DNA of 64,000 nt from Xanthomonas bonasiae (GTDB taxonomy: Bacteria > Pseudomonadota > Gammaproteobacteria > Xanthomonadales > Xanthomonadaceae): contig NZ_JAFIWB010000016.1 in assembly GCF_017163705.1 (NCBI RefSeq), positions 1 to 64,000 on the forward strand, in the 5' to 3' direction. The notes beneath the pieces were generated by a model. That model was not told the origin of the DNA, searched no databases, and was given only the letters and a program-made list of their open reading frames with translations. Made by a program: the position numbers and the translations under genes. Shown piece by piece: positions 35,123 through 49,575 of this stretch (within the stretch, counting starts at the first letter, position 1; each line of letters begins with the position of its first letter).

Positions 35123-36316
35123 ATGACGGACCACACGTCCAACCCCAATGGCGACGGCCATGCGCTGTCGCTGGCGACCCTGGCGATCCATGGCGGCCAG
35201 CATCCGGACCCGTCCACGGGCGCGGTGATGCCGCCGATCTATGCGACCTCCACCTACGCCCAGTCCAGCCCCGGCGAACACCAGGGCTTCGAGTACTCGC
35301 GTACCCACAATCCGACCCGTTTCGCCTACGAGCGCTGCGTCGCCGCGCTGGAAGGCGGCACCCGCGGCTTCGCCTTCGCCTCGGGCATGGCCGCCACCTC
35401 CACGGTGATGGAACTGCTGGACAGCGGCAGCCACGTGGTGGCGATGGACGACCTGTACGGCGGCAGCTACCGCCTGTTCGAGCGCGTGCGCCGGCGCACC
35501 GCCGCACTGGAGTTCAGCTTCGTCGACCTGACCGATCCGGCCGCGTTCGCCGCGGCGATCAGGCCCAAGACCAAGATGGTGTGGATCGAAACCCCCACCA
35601 ACCCGATGCTGAAGATCGTCGACATCGCCGCGATCGCCGCGATCGCGCGCCAGCACGGCCTGCTGGTGGTGGTCGACAACACCTTCGCCTCGCCGATGCT
35701 GCAGCGTCCGCTGCAGCTGGGCGCGGACATCGTGGTGCACTCGGCGACCAAGTACCTCAACGGCCACTCCGACATGGTCGGCGGCATCGCCGTGGTCGGC
35801 GCCAACGCCGAACTGGCCGAGCAACTGGCGTTCCTGCAGAACTCGGTGGGCGGCGTGCAGGGCCCGTTCGACAGCTTCCTGGCGCTGCGCGGGCTCAAGA
35901 CCCTGCCGCTGCGGATGCGCGCGCACTGCGACAACGCCCTGGCGCTGGCGCAATGGCTGGAAAGCCACCCGGCCGTGGACAAGGTGATCTACCCCGGCCT
36001 GGCCTCGCATCCGCAGCATGCCCTGGCGCAGCGGCAGATGTCCGGCTACGGCGGCATCGTCTCCATCGTGCTCAAGGGCGGCTTCGACGCCGCCAAGCGC
36101 TTCTGCGAACGCACCGAACTGTTCACCCTGGCCGAATCGCTGGGCGGCGTGGAGAGCCTGGTCAACCATCCGGCGGTGATGACCCACGCCTCGGTGCCGG
36201 TCGCACGGCGCGAGCAGCTCGGCATCAGCGATGCGCTGGTGCGGTTGAGTGTGGGGGTGGAGGATGTGGGCGATTTGCGGGTGGATCTGCAGCGGGCGCT
36301 GGAGGCGCAGCCGTAG
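35123..36316 (+). CDS. metB: Cystathionine gamma-synthase/lyase
   Basis: PLP enzyme of the Cys/Met metabolism family (397 residues). The PLP lysine is in VHSATKYLNGHSDMVGG, with EYSRTHNPTR at the N-terminal substrate site and WIETPTNPMLKIVD. Beside cbs it could run as cystathionine gamma-lyase in reverse transsulfuration, or as the synthase; the two cannot be separated by eye. In Xanthomonas the gene is the classic left border of the LPS locus. Its last 25 or so codons switch to G-ending codons (GTG GGG GTG GAG), unlike the rest of the gene, and the first LPS glycosyltransferase starts 2 bases after its stop. Confidence 0.93.
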   Translation: MTDHTSNPNGDGHALSLATLAIHGGQHPDPSTGAVMPPIYATSTYAQSSPGEHQGFEYSRTHNPTRFAYERCVAALEGGTRGFAFASGMAATSTVMELLDSGSHVVAMDDLYGGSYRLFERVRRRTAALEFSFVDLTDPAAFAAAIRPKTKMVWIETPTNPMLKIVDIAAIAAIARQHGLLVVVDNTFASPMLQRPLQLGADIVVHSATKYLNGHSDMVGGIAVVGANAELAEQLAFLQNSVGGVQGPFDSFLALRGLKTLPLRMRAHCDNALALAQWLESHPAVDKVIYPGLASHPQHALAQRQMSGYGGIVSIVLKGGFDAAKRFCERTELFTLAESLGGVESLVNHPAVMTHASVPVARREQLGISDALVRLSVGVEDVGDLRVDLQRALEAQP

Positions 36317-36318
36317 GC

Positions 36319-37698
36319 ATGAAGGAGGCGCAGCCGCGTCCGGGTGTCTGGTCCAGCTTGCGCACCGGACTGCTCGGATTGAATGTTCAGGCGTGGATCC
36401 GCCGCCAGCCGTATCTGCAGCGCGCCTACCGCCTGTTCCCTCAGGCGATGCGCAGCCGGCTGGCGGCGGCACTCGCTGCGCGGTCGATCGCGCAAACCCG
36501 TTTCCAGCGGACCCAAGCCTGGGATGCTACGCAAAGCAGGGCGGCGCGCTGGCACGCGCGGCCGGACCGGCGTCCCGCTCCGCAAGCGCCAGGAGTCAAC
36601 ATTCTTGGCTACATCCGCGGCGAATTCGGCCTGGCCGAGAGCGCGCGGATGTACGCGCGTGCCCTGATCGACGCGGGCGTGCCCGTGGCCTTGTACGACA
36701 TCGATCTGGGCATGCCACACGGGTGGGGCGATCACAGCATGGACGACTACATCGATGAGTCGTTGCCGCATGCGGTCAGCATCGTGTTCGTCAACCCGGA
36801 CTACCTGGAGCCTGCACTCGAGTACGTAGGCCAGGCACGAATGAAGGGCCGGTATGTGATCGCCTGCTGGTTCTGGGAGCTGGAAAAGATCCCGGACAGC
36901 TGGCAGGGCGCGATCCATCTCGTCGACGAGATCATGGTCGCTTCGGCGTTCATCGAAGACGCGTTCCGCAGGATTACGGACAAACCCATCGTGCGGGTGC
37001 CGATGCCCTTGTCCGAGGTGTACGACAGCGGCCTGCAGCGCGGCGATTTCGGGCTCGAGCCCGATAAGTTCGTCTTTCTGTGTTCCTTCGACTTCCACTC
37101 GTTCATCGCGCGCAAGAACCCGCAGGCTGCGGTGCGTGCGTTTCGCGCAGCATTCCCGCCCGGCCGTGACGACGTGCGCCTGCTGGTGAAATCGAGCAAC
37201 GGCCAGCAGCATCCCGACAGCATGCGCGACCTATTGAATCTGATCGCCGGCGATCCGCGCATCTTGGTACGCGACGAAGTCATCGATCGGGCCCATGTCC
37301 AGGCATTGCAGCGTTGCTGCGATGCCTATGTGTCGTTGCACCGCGCCGAGGGATTCGGTCTGGGGTTGGCCGAGTGCATGGCGTTGGGCAAGCCGGTGGT
37401 CGCCACCGGTTGGTCGGGCAACATGGAGTTCATGGGTCCGGAGACCGCCTGCCTGGTCGATTACGAACTGGTGCCGGTCGTCGCAGGAGACTATCCGGAG
37501 TCCAGCGGTGCACGCTGGGCCGAGGCCGATGTCGCGGATGCGGCCGCGGCCATGCGTCGTCTCGCGGATGACCCGGTGCGTGCTCGCGCCCTTGGCGCGG
37601 CCGCGAAAGCGCATGTGTGCAGCCATCTTTCTCCGGAACGGGCAGCGCAACGCCTGCTCCAGAGATTGGCGGAATTGGACGCCAGGGCCACGAATTGA
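36319..37698 (+). CDS. GT4-type glycosyltransferase
   Basis: A 459-residue glycosyltransferase with a GT-B fold. The N-terminal domain carries NILGYIRGEFGLAESARMYA near residue 95, and the C-terminal donor-binding domain has the E-x7-E motif AEGFGLGLAECMALGKPV from E344. Proteins of this shape add mannose or rhamnose in ABC-transporter-dependent O-antigen loci, so an adaptor or priming transferase is likely. It is the first gene of the LPS locus, starting 2 bases after metB, and is followed by wzm. Donor and acceptor cannot be read from sequence. Confidence 0.85.
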   Translation: MKEAQPRPGVWSSLRTGLLGLNVQAWIRRQPYLQRAYRLFPQAMRSRLAAALAARSIAQTRFQRTQAWDATQSRAARWHARPDRRPAPQAPGVNILGYIRGEFGLAESARMYARALIDAGVPVALYDIDLGMPHGWGDHSMDDYIDESLPHAVSIVFVNPDYLEPALEYVGQARMKGRYVIACWFWELEKIPDSWQGAIHLVDEIMVASAFIEDAFRRITDKPIVRVPMPLSEVYDSGLQRGDFGLEPDKFVFLCSFDFHSFIARKNPQAAVRAFRAAFPPGRDDVRLLVKSSNGQQHPDSMRDLLNLIAGDPRILVRDEVIDRAHVQALQRCCDAYVSLHRAEGFGLGLAECMALGKPVVATGWSGNMEFMGPETACLVDYELVPVVAGDYPESSGARWAEADVADAAAAMRRLADDPVRARALGAAAKAHVCSHLSPERAAQRLLQRLAELDARATN

Positions 37699-37795
37699 AT
37701 ATGGCATGCACTATCGCGTTTTGCAGTGCACCGAAACTTTATGGGGAGGACGTGATCGTTCGCCTCGGCAGCAAAGACAGAGAGAGGTATAGATT

Positions 37796-38587
37796 TTGGA
37801 CATGATGCGGTCCATATGGGCCTATCGCTATTTCATCCTGTCGTCGATCAGGAACGACCTCAGGATGCGTTTTGTCAGGAGCAAGCTGGGTGCGCTGTGG
37901 ATGATCATCCACCCGCTGATGCAGGTGCTGATCTTCGCCACGATCCTGTCCGAGGTGCTGGCTGCCAAGCTGCCGGGCGTGAACAACAAGTACGCCTATG
38001 CCCTGTATCTGATGTCCGGCACGCTGTGCTGGAGCATGTTCGCTGAGACCATCAGTCGCGGTGTGGGTTTGTTCGTTGAAAACGGCAACCTGATGAAGAA
38101 GCTGGCGTTTCCCCGTATTTGCCTGCCGATGATTGCGGGTGGGGCGATGCTGGTGAACAACCTTTTGCTATTGGTGGCGATCTTCGCTGTATTTGCGTTG
38201 CTCGGCCATTTCCCCGGCGTGCAGACCCTGTGGTTGCCTGTCCTGATGCTACTTACGCTCGGATTCGCGATGGCGATCGGCTTGCTGCTGGGTGTCTTCA
38301 ATGTATTCGTCCGCGACATCGGGCAGGTTGTCCCGGTGGTCCTGCAGGCTCTGTTCTGGCTGACGCCTATTGTCTACAGCATCAATATCCTTCCCCAGAG
38401 CGTGCAGGAAGTGTTCAGGCTCAATCCGCTGTATCCGCTGGTGACCAGCTACCAGCGTGTACTGCTGTACGACCAGGCGCCCGTCTGGCGCGACCTGTGG
38501 CCGATGGCGGTGAGCACCATCGTGCTCGCCTTCGCTTCGCTGGTGGTGTTCCGTCGGGCGAGCCAGGAAATGGTGGATGCGCTATGA
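37796..38587 (+). CDS. wzm: O-antigen ABC transporter, membrane subunit Wzm
   Basis: Inner-membrane permease of the ABC-2 polysaccharide-export family (263 residues, six predicted membrane spans), which exports lipid-linked O-antigen to the periplasm with Wzt. Family patterns are RSKLGALWMIIHPLMQVLIF and LFWLTPIVYSINILPQ. A TTG at 37796 lies 8 bases after AGAGAGG and was taken as the start; ATGs at 37802 and 37805 in the same frame are alternatives with longer spacing. The stop overlaps the wzt ATG (ATGA). Confidence 0.92.
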   Translation: MDMMRSIWAYRYFILSSIRNDLRMRFVRSKLGALWMIIHPLMQVLIFATILSEVLAAKLPGVNNKYAYALYLMSGTLCWSMFAETISRGVGLFVENGNLMKKLAFPRICLPMIAGGAMLVNNLLLLVAIFAVFALLGHFPGVQTLWLPVLMLLTLGFAMAIGLLLGVFNVFVRDIGQVVPVVLQALFWLTPIVYSINILPQSVQEVFRLNPLYPLVTSYQRVLLYDQAPVWRDLWPMAVSTIVLAFASLVVFRRASQEMVDAL

Positions 38588-39876
38588 GTGGCGTGATGCA
38601 TGTCGAGGGTGTCGGCAAATCCTATCGGGTGTGGGGCAGCGAGTGGCTGCGTGCCGCCAACTGGTTCGGATTGCCGGTGCAGCCGCAACAAGAGCACTGG
38701 GTGCTGCGAAACGTCTCGTTCTCGATCAGCCCTGGTGAATCCGTGGGCGTGGTGGGACGCAATGGCGCGGGCAAGAGCACGCTGCTCAAGCTGATCACCG
38801 GCACGGTGCAGCCGACCGAGGGCCGCATCGTCCGCGGGGGGCGCATCGCCGCGATCCTGGAACTGGGCATGGGCTTCAATCCCGATTTGAGCGGCCGCGA
38901 GAACGCCAGGCATTCGGCGGGCTTGATGGGCTACACCTTGCAGCAGATCGACGAAGTGATTCCGGCAATCCAGGAATTTGCGGAGATAGGCGAGTACTTC
39001 GACGAGCCTGTACGGACCTACTCCAGCGGCATGCAGGTGCGCGTCGCGTTCGCCGTCGCGACCGCTTTCCGCCCCGACATCCTGATCGTCGACGAGGCAC
39101 TGTCCGTCGGCGATGCCTATTTCCAGGCCAAGTGCTTCCGCCGGATCCAGGAGTTCAAGGACCAGGGGACCACGTTGATCCTGGTCAGCCATGCGGTGGG
39201 CGACATCGTCAAGCATTGCGACCGGGTGATCTTCATCAAGGACGGTGGCGTGCACGCCGACGGGCCTGCCCGCGAGGTCTCCAACCTGTACCTGGACGAG
39301 CTGTTCGGCAGGAAGTCGGCCGTCGCCGCCCATCCGGTCGAAACCGTCGCGGCGGCAGCGGACATGGGAGTCGGCAGCGAGGACGTGTTCCACACGCGCC
39401 CCTACTACAATCGCAGCGAGCACCGCTGGGGCCAGGGCGGTGCAAGGATCGTCGACTACATGGTGGTCAGTGGCGGACAGCAGTTCCCCGCGCGCCTGGA
39501 CAGCGGCGCCAGGACCGAGTTCTACATGAAGATCGCCTTCGATACCGACATCGAGAACGTGGTCCCCGGGTTTCTGCTGAAGACGCTCGAGGGCCTGTTC
39601 CTCTACGGTACCAACTCCTTCCTTTCCAGCGAAGGTCGCGATCGGATCTCGGCCAAGGCCGGCGAGGTGGTGGTGTGCAAGTTCACCCTTCCCCTCGATC
39701 TCAACCAGGGGCATTACATGGTTTCGCTCGGCGTCTCCAGCGGCGATCCGCTGGCCGAACTGGTGCCATTGGACCGCCGCTACGACGCGCTGTTGCTGGA
39801 CATCGGCCGCACCATGCAGTTCTGGGGGATCGTGGATATGAAGGCCGGGTTCGGCGTCGTCGAGGCGTCGGCATGA
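38584..39876 (+). CDS. wzt: O-antigen ABC transporter, ATPase subunit Wzt with C-terminal carbohydrate-binding domain
   Basis: ATPase of the O-antigen exporter (430 residues). The nucleotide-binding domain has Walker A GRNGAGKST (58-66), signature YSSGMQ (about 147-151) and Walker B ILIVDEAL. The C-terminal extension from about residue 260 is a beta-rich domain (FYMKIAFDTDIENVVPGFLL, then VSLGVSSGDPLAELVP) of the type that, in E. coli O8/O9a, binds the modified chain end so that only finished polymers are exported. Its presence fits with the capping WbdD-like enzyme encoded next. Confidence 0.93.
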   Translation: MSGVMHVEGVGKSYRVWGSEWLRAANWFGLPVQPQQEHWVLRNVSFSISPGESVGVVGRNGAGKSTLLKLITGTVQPTEGRIVRGGRIAAILELGMGFNPDLSGRENARHSAGLMGYTLQQIDEVIPAIQEFAEIGEYFDEPVRTYSSGMQVRVAFAVATAFRPDILIVDEALSVGDAYFQAKCFRRIQEFKDQGTTLILVSHAVGDIVKHCDRVIFIKDGGVHADGPAREVSNLYLDELFGRKSAVAAHPVETVAAAADMGVGSEDVFHTRPYYNRSEHRWGQGGARIVDYMVVSGGQQFPARLDSGARTEFYMKIAFDTDIENVVPGFLLKTLEGLFLYGTNSFLSSEGRDRISAKAGEVVVCKFTLPLDLNQGHYMVSLGVSSGDPLAELVPLDRRYDALLLDIGRTMQFWGIVDMKAGFGVVEASA

Positions 39877-39916
39877 TTACGCGGGCAACCACGCTTTCTT
39901 CGCGGGAGCTCGGTCG

Positions 39917-42186
39917 ATGATCGACAATCTCCCCCTGGCCGACCTGGTGGCGGCGCTGCCGGAAAAGTACCAGCCGATCTATGGGCATCCCGAGCTGTCC
40001 AGCGACGCGTCGCGTGGCTGCGAGGATCGCCTCGTCCTGATCCGCGATTGCGCCAAGCGTCTCGAAGCTGCACTGGGACGCCGGCTTCGCGTGCTCGATC
40101 TTGGCTGCGCGCAAGGTTATTTCTCGTTGAACATGGCCGCGGACGGCCACAGCGTGCACGGCGTGGATTTCCTGGATCGCAACGTGGCCGTGTGCCAGGC
40201 GCTGGCGAGCGATAGCGGGCTCACCGGTGCGACATTCGAATGCGCGAGCATCGAGGATTTCCTGGCCGGGCTGCAGCCGGGCCAGTACGACCTGGTGTTT
40301 GGGCTCAGCGTGTTCCATCATCTGGTCCATGCGCACGGCGCGGACAAGGTGCGTGAGCTGTTCGGGAAGCTGGCGGACAGCACCATGGCGGCAATCTACG
40401 AATTGGCGCTGCGCGAAGAGCCGCTCTATTGGGGGCCGTCCCAACCCGAGCGGCCCGAGGATCTGTTGCAGCCTTATGCATTCCGGCGGGTGCTTGGCTT
40501 CCAGCCCACCCATCTGTCCGGGATCGAGCGGCCGATCTATTTCGCCAGCGCCCGCTATTGGTTTCTCGGTGATGAACTCTCGAAGATCATCGCCATGCGC
40601 TTCGAGTCGCATTCCGATGCCATGGGCAGCCATCGTGGAACGCGCCGCTACTTCTTCGGCGAGGGCACGATCCTCAAGCAACTGGCGCTGGACGACGAGG
40701 CGCGGGGCGCGCTCAACCTGCTCGAGTACGAGCGCGAGGTGGCGTTCCTGTCCAATGTTCCGCCTGGATTTGTCGCGCCGCGCCTGGTACGCGCCCTTCG
40801 TGACGAACGTTGCGCCTGGATCGTTCGCGAAATGCTTCCTGGCAGACTGCTCTCGGAGGTCATGTCGGCCCACGAGCCCTATGCCTACGAACGCCTATTC
40901 GACGACTTGCTGGCTCAGCTGGTTGTTCTGGAGGATGCCGGCCTCTATCACAACGACGTGCGTTGCTGGAACATTCTCGTGTCGCCGGAGAGCAGCGTTA
41001 CACTGATCGACTATGGCGCGATCTCCGCGGACGCGACCGATTGCGCATGGCCGGACGACCTGTTCCTGTCCTTGTTGATCACCTTTCGGGAGGTGATCCA
41101 AGGCCACGTCAAGAAGCCCGATCCGTTGCGTCGGCCGTTGCTCGACGTGTCGATGCTGCCGCTCCGCTATCAGACTGCGTTCCTGAAGCTGTTCGCGTTG
41201 CCACGTCCGCAATGGCGCTACCGGTTGCTGCAGGAGTTCATTGCGCAGGCTGGCGCCGAGCCACTTCCATCGTGGACGGCGTTGGCGTCCGCCTACGAGC
41301 GCGGGCTGCTGATCTTTGAGCGCGCTTACGCGACGCTTGGACGGGAGCGCGAAAGACTGGCGAAGGAACTCGAAGAGTCGCTCGCGAATGCGCACCACTG
41401 GTTCCTGCGCGCCAACGAGCGCGAACAGGCGCTTGCCGGGTTGGAGGAAGAGCGGACGCGGGCGGTCACTCTGCTCGGCGAGGAAAAGGAGCACCTGATC
41501 GCGCGCCTGGTCCAGGAAAAGGACCAGGCAGTGGCCGAAGCGGTTGCCCAGGGGCAGCGTGCCGTGGAAGAACTGCTCCAGCGGCACGAGTCCGCGATCG
41601 CCGAATTGCTCGAGGAAAAGCAGAAAACCATCTCGGAGTGGAGCTGGCAGCACGAATCGGAAGGGGAACGCATTTCTGCCATCCGGCACCGCATGGAACT
41701 GCTGCACGCACGCAATGCCGACTATCGCCACGAGGCGGAGCAGGCCAAGGCGGCGCTCGAAGCCTCGCTGTCCAACGCGCATCATTGGTACCTGCGCGCG
41801 GTCGACGCGGAGCGGCAGCTCGCCATCGTCCTGGCCAGTCGCTCGTGGCGTGTCACCAAGCCGATCCGCTTCGCTGCCCGCCTGGTGCGAACGCCCGCGG
41901 CGGCGACGCGGCGTCTCGCCGCCGCCAGTATCCGCCGGGTCATGCAGCGGCCGCTGCTGGCGCGCTCGATGAATGCGTTGCTCCGACGCGTGCCGTCGTT
42001 GCATTCCAGGCTCCGCCGGGTCGCGGTCCAGGAACATATCGTCGTTGACGTTCCGCCACCGCCGGTGCCGCTGGGGCAGGTGGGTTCGTTCTCCGATGCG
42101 GACCGCGATAGCGCGCTGTCGAGGCTGACAGGGCATGGACGAGAATGGTTTGACAGGCTCAAGGCCGAGCAATCGGGGGGGAATTG

Positions 42187-42187
<1 letters not shown>
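39917..42187 (+). CDS. wbdD: WbdD-like O-antigen chain-terminating methyltransferase/kinase
   Basis: A 756-residue multidomain protein with the architecture of E. coli O8/O9a WbdD, which stops chain growth by phosphorylating and methylating the non-reducing end. A SAM methyltransferase is N-terminal (VLDLGCAQGYFSLNMA from V59). A eukaryotic-like kinase follows, with catalytic loop HNDVRCWN (345-352) and metal motif D365-Y-G. A long coiled coil (about 455-640) would act as the molecular ruler, and a basic C-terminus follows (SRSWRVTKPIRF, then Arg-rich helices). The motif NAHHW(F/Y)LRA occurs twice, at 491 and 620, bracketing the coiled coil. The gene lies between wzt and a WbdA-like transferase, and its stop overlaps that gene's ATG. 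Confidence 0.9.
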
Positions 42188-46782
<4,595 letters not shown>

Positions 46783-46923
46783 TTAACTGCCAATCCCGTG
46801 GCGGATGGCAGGACTATGCTGCCACAGCATGGGCCATGAACCCGGTAGCCGCTGCGCCGATTGGCGATAATGATCTCATGTCAAAGCGGTCGCAGGGACT
46901 GCGCCCGATCGGGAGTTTGATAC

Positions 46924-49224
46924 ATGCCAATGTATGTGCTCACTTTAGTGAGCTTAGGTATCTCCGCGCTATTTGTGCTGCTGACCGCATCGTGGTTGGT
47001 TCGCTTTCGTCTAGGCAATGAAGCGGTGGTAGGGGTGTCGGTGCAGGAACAAGCGATTCACCTATCGCTTGGCATCATCTTGGTTCTGGTGTTAACCGTG
47101 AACCTAAGCTTGTGGATCCCTGGAAGACTTATTCATCTTGCGCTGATCGCCACCGCGGCGATGGCGGTACCGAGGTTGTGGAACTTTCGTTCACAGGGCG
47201 GCTGGCGCGTACTTTATTGGATTGCCTGCCTAATTGTTCTGGTCGTCTTTGCGGGCTGGATGACTGCGCTGCGTGTGGATGCAGAGCATTATTGGCTGGT
47301 GGAAACATCGAACCACGATACGCTTTTCTATTATGAAGGTGCACGTTGGGCTGCTCAGAATGCCGTGCACGCAGACCCCTCAGTAGTAGCGGATAAGTTG
47401 GGTCTGGGCAGCTGCCGCTTAGGCGCGGTCTATGTCGGTAATGATTGCCCTGTCTATCGAGCAGGAACCTTCTCGATGCTTGCTCAGGCGTTGGCATACG
47501 GAGGTGGTACCTCCGCTAACGATATGCTCGTCTCTGCATCGTTAGGTGTCCTTTTGCTGGGTGCTGGATTTCTGCCGTTGATCATTCAGAACAGCTTTGC
47601 CGAGAAAGGGCGGTCAATTCTATGGACTCCGGTGTGCTTTGTCATTTTAGCGATCGTTTATTTCTCGCCGACGTTGATGGCTGCAGCTATCAATAGCAAT
47701 GTTGCAACGACGTTTGGCGCCGTTGCCGCGGGAATGGTGCTAGCTCTTTCGTTGCACGAGGATCAAGTCTGGTGGCGTCGTCCTTTGATGACAGGGTTTG
47801 GTGCTGCGTTTGCCTCGCACGTATACGGAGAGGCCGCCGGGCCTGCTGTTATCGTAGCTGCGATTGGCGTCATTCACTTTGCCTTGAGTGAGAGATCGCT
47901 AAAGGGCTTTGTTCGCGATGGTGCGGTATGTGCGTCAGCTTTCTTTATTGGCGCTAATGTCGTGATTGCGCAGTTGCTCAGGTCTGCGCGCGATGTCAAT
48001 GCGATCGCCGTGGGCGGGCAATGGGAGGGAATGTATCTGCACGCCAGTCCATGGACATGGCTGGCTTCCCCATTCGCTGGCATGGTCGTGAATGGGTCGC
48101 CCTATGTCACTAAAGGCATGCTGGTGAATGGATTGGCGCTCGCAGCGCTGGTGATAACGGCAAGCTTGTTCGCGAAGCGAACTCGTGGGGCTCTTTTGGC
48201 GGTTCTGGTTGTGGGGGTGCTGCTCATTTCTTTTGTAGAAATGCGCCAGTATGCGTATGGAGAACACAAGGTCGTACAAATGATCGGCACTTTGGCGTGC
48301 GTGCTCGCTGCGGGTGTCGCGATTATGTCAGTGCGCCGAGCGGTTACTGTTAATCGTACACCTTGGACTAACGCTAGCGGTCTGGTTGGTGGTCTAATTC
48401 TACTTCTGATGCTTTTCGCAATTTGGCTTCAGCTCCGCCCATCGTTGCAGGTAATTTCTAGTTGGAAGACGCTGCATGGTTTGTCTGCCGATTTCCAGCG
48501 CGATTTGCAAGTGCGTGGTGCGGATGCTGATTGGGTCATTGATGACACAGGTACTGGTAGTGTGGAGCGCTTCCAGAAGTCTCACTACATTGCGTATCTT
48601 ATTCATGCCGGAAAGGGGCATGCATATCTGCCCAAGCTTGATCAGGAGGGAATGCGGGGGGGGTATGCGCGTAAGGTCTTGGGCAACACGCTCGCTAGAC
48701 TGCAACGTGCTCGCTGGTTGGTACAGCTGAAGTCATTTGATGGTGTTGTTTCTCCTTTTGTATATCCGCCCCAGGCCACGATGCAGTCCACGGAGTATTC
48801 AGTCGTCGACCTCGAAAAGACTTCGCCTGCGCTCGCTGTCTCGGGGTGGGGATGGTTGTCTTGTAATGCTCAGGGCTGTCCCGTGGCAAGCGGTTTCGAG
48901 ATCGAAGCGCTGTCTTGGGCAAGGCAGGGTGAGGTTTGCGCGCTACGTGTTTCCGGTCACCCGCTCCCTACATGGCCCAAGGCAACCTTTAAGCTCAGTG
49001 CTGAGGGAGCGCAAGTGATCTTTACGCGTGAAATGCAATGGAAACCTGAGGGGGTACTGTTGCCCCTTTCGCGGGGTTGGCAGCGCTTCCGATTCGATGA
49101 CGCTGCCAATACACCAGGTGCCCTTTGGCAGGTGACAAGGGCGGCGGTAGAGTGCCGCGTTTCTTCAGGGCCTACTGTCGCTGGCGTCGATCATTCTTCG
49201 GCAGTCGTCGGTAGAGAGCCATGA
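46924..49224 (+). CDS. Large polytopic membrane protein, putative GT-C glycosyltransferase
   Basis: A 766-residue protein with about 10-12 hydrophobic spans in the first 480 residues and a soluble C-terminal domain of about 270 residues. After the third or fourth span, an extracytoplasmic loop carries a polar stretch around H131-D132 (NHDTLFYYEGARW), a place where GT-C enzymes usually hold catalytic acids. This fits a periplasmic glycosyltransferase using a lipid-phosphate sugar. Its stop overlaps the SMR flippase start. Codon use is much more AT-rich than in the flanking core genes. No closer family was recognised. Confidence 0.6.
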   Translation: MPMYVLTLVSLGISALFVLLTASWLVRFRLGNEAVVGVSVQEQAIHLSLGIILVLVLTVNLSLWIPGRLIHLALIATAAMAVPRLWNFRSQGGWRVLYWIACLIVLVVFAGWMTALRVDAEHYWLVETSNHDTLFYYEGARWAAQNAVHADPSVVADKLGLGSCRLGAVYVGNDCPVYRAGTFSMLAQALAYGGGTSANDMLVSASLGVLLLGAGFLPLIIQNSFAEKGRSILWTPVCFVILAIVYFSPTLMAAAINSNVATTFGAVAAGMVLALSLHEDQVWWRRPLMTGFGAAFASHVYGEAAGPAVIVAAIGVIHFALSERSLKGFVRDGAVCASAFFIGANVVIAQLLRSARDVNAIAVGGQWEGMYLHASPWTWLASPFAGMVVNGSPYVTKGMLVNGLALAALVITASLFAKRTRGALLAVLVVGVLLISFVEMRQYAYGEHKVVQMIGTLACVLAAGVAIMSVRRAVTVNRTPWTNASGLVGGLILLLMLFAIWLQLRPSLQVISSWKTLHGLSADFQRDLQVRGADADWVIDDTGTGSVERFQKSHYIAYLIHAGKGHAYLPKLDQEGMRGGYARKVLGNTLARLQRARWLVQLKSFDGVVSPFVYPPQATMQSTEYSVVDLEKTSPALAVSGWGWLSCNAQGCPVASGFEIEALSWARQGEVCALRVSGHPLPTWPKATFKLSAEGAQVIFTREMQWKPEGVLLPLSRGWQRFRFDDAANTPGALWQVTRAAVECRVSSGPTVAGVDHSSAVVGREP

Positions 49225-49571
49225 TTTTTCTTCTCGTATTCTTTCTCGTTGGCTTGGGTGCGTGCGGCACGATATTGCTCAAGGTTGGAGCAGAGCGTGT
49301 GGTGTATTCGGACGGTATGGTCATTCTCCTAGCCACTGCTCTGAAGAATCCTTCGCTGGTCGCGGGCATGATCATGCAGATGATTCCGCTTGTATCTTGG
49401 GTTGTGCTGCTGAAGTTCATGCCCTTGACAAAGTTGCAGCCAATGATTGCGCTCACGTACGTCGTCACGCCGGTCATGGCAGTACTGTTCTTGGGCGAGC
49501 ATATTGGCCCCTTGCGCGCAAGCGGCATTGCGCTGATCGTTCTGGGTGTAGTACTGGTCAGTGCGAGCTGA
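49221..49571 (+). CDS. SMR/EamA-type small membrane protein, putative lipid-linked sugar flippase
   Basis: A 116-residue protein with four transmembrane helices, built like small multidrug resistance proteins and the ArnE/ArnF-type flippases (GTILLKVGAERV; LQPMIALTYVVTPVMAVLFL; LGEHIGPLRASGIALIVLGV). The GE in LGEHI lies at the usual place before the last helix. Its start overlaps the GT-C-like gene (ATGA), so the two are translationally coupled. In O-antigen modification systems such proteins flip undecaprenyl-phosphate sugars to the periplasm, and that is the inferred role. Confidence 0.75.
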   Translation: MIFLLVFFLVGLGACGTILLKVGAERVVYSDGMVILLATALKNPSLVAGMIMQMIPLVSWVVLLKFMPLTKLQPMIALTYVVTPVMAVLFLGEHIGPLRASGIALIVLGVVLVSAS

Positions 49572-49575
49572 GCCT

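Noticed and set aside
36319-36600. JUMPstart/ops element upstream of the LPS genes
   Set aside because: GGCGGTAGCGT-like ops sequence not found, and the first gene starts 2 bases after metB.
37702-37805. Short frame starting MACTIAFCSAPKLYG between the first glycosyltransferase and wzm
   Set aside because: Only about 34 codons, overlaps the wzm start, and no ribosome site or family.
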